Assembly (NCBI GenBank): GCA_902984215.1
Contig: CADWAF010005227.1
Coordinates: 1-14,805 of the forward strand
Length of the DNA: 14,805 nt
Direction: 5' to 3'
From: Willaertia magna
Lineage: Eukaryota; Heterolobosea; Eutetramitea; Acrasida; Naegleriidae
Part shown: piece after piece, positions 14,708 to 14,805 of the stretch
How positions within the stretch are numbered: position 1 is the first letter of the stretch
How the letters are laid out: every line of letters begins with the position of its first letter
Program-made: the position numbers and the translations under genes
Notes under the pieces: model-generated
Told to the model about the DNA's origin: nothing
Database searches by the model: none
What the model saw: only the letters and a program-made list of their open reading frames with translations

Positions 14708-14805
14708 GTTTACGGTTTTTTGTGCCTTACAAGCACTACCTGCCGCTAACTTACTAACAAAATAAATTGTGGACCATAACATTATTTTACTGAAAATCTG
14801 CATGT

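Larger units (their letters stand above)
14308..14805 (-). promoter_or_regulatory. Upstream region of cdc25
   Basis: This 498-bp region ends at the window edge. It holds a 24-nt unit repeated twice just upstream of the gene (14338-14385), the E2F-type site at 14626-14640 and a GATAAG palindrome at 14694-14707. The open frame at 14577-14765 (+) has no ATG and no protein-like content, so I do not call it. Confidence 0.6.

Noticed and set aside
14577..14765. 62-codon plus-strand frame upstream of cdc25
   Set aside because: It has no ATG, no recognisable content, and overlaps the E2F-type and GATA motifs, so it is more likely promoter DNA.
1..14805. A novel multi-gene system or cluster
   Set aside because: The genes are unrelated housekeeping or regulatory families in mixed orientations with their own promoters. 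Nothing suggests shared function beyond loose themes.

Overview
This is nuclear DNA from an AT-rich eukaryotic microbe, not a prokaryote. The evidence is short spliceosomal introns (GT...AG, 45 to 110 nt), a class II tRNA-Leu with internal Pol III promoter boxes, AATAAA-type polyadenylation signals, A-rich contexts before ATG, and a gene set that includes Rab14, Cdc25, calmodulin-like, PNUTS and Grc3/NOL9. Poly-Asn, poly-Gln, poly-Ser/Thr and acidic runs inside proteins, together with the AT-rich codon use, suggest an amoeboid protist (a dictyostelid-like amoebozoan or a heterolobosean). I cannot fix the lineage from this window alone.

Layout. Positions 1-429 (+) hold the end of a very basic gene built of Tyr-Lys-Pro repeats. 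A theta-like glutathione transferase follows at 773-1630 (-). Next come a frameshifted coding-like remnant (about 1656-1932, -) and a tRNA-Leu(AAG) at 1933-2012 (-). A WD40 protein of the AAMP/Sqt1 family lies at 2205-3482 (+). It meets, tail to tail with only 7 bp between stops, an unidentified Ser-Pro-rich two-exon gene at 3490-4590 (-). A Grc3/NOL9-like gene with a degenerate P-loop lies at 4731-6434 (-), and a zinc-finger nuclear protein at 6704-7636 (-). A 700-bp leader region separates that from a two-exon PNUTS (PPP1R10) homologue at 8336-10551 (-). A 560-bp intergenic region rich in T-tracts then leads to a possible small spliced ORF (11113-11385, +) and a three-exon Rab14 (11394-12157, +). 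The window ends with a calmodulin-family EF-hand protein (12275-12850, +), a Cdc25 phosphatase (12916-14307, -) and about 500 bp of upstream DNA carrying a textbook E2F-type site.

The genes do not form an operon or one pathway. Loose themes are ribosome biogenesis (AAMP/Sqt1, Grc3), control of PP1 and CDK phosphorylation (PNUTS, Cdc25) and calcium or vesicle signalling (calmodulin-like, Rab14). Three genes need splicing to make sense, and two others (Grc3-like and zinc-finger) start at an ATG internal to a longer open frame. I see no mobile element, CRISPR array, virus or clear new multi-gene system. The most unusual items are the YKP-repeat basic protein, the degenerate Grc3, the GST with a tandem-repeat loop, the frameshifted remnant beside the tRNA, the small spliced ORF abutting Rab14, and the E2F-like elements upstream of cdc25 and the EF-hand gene.
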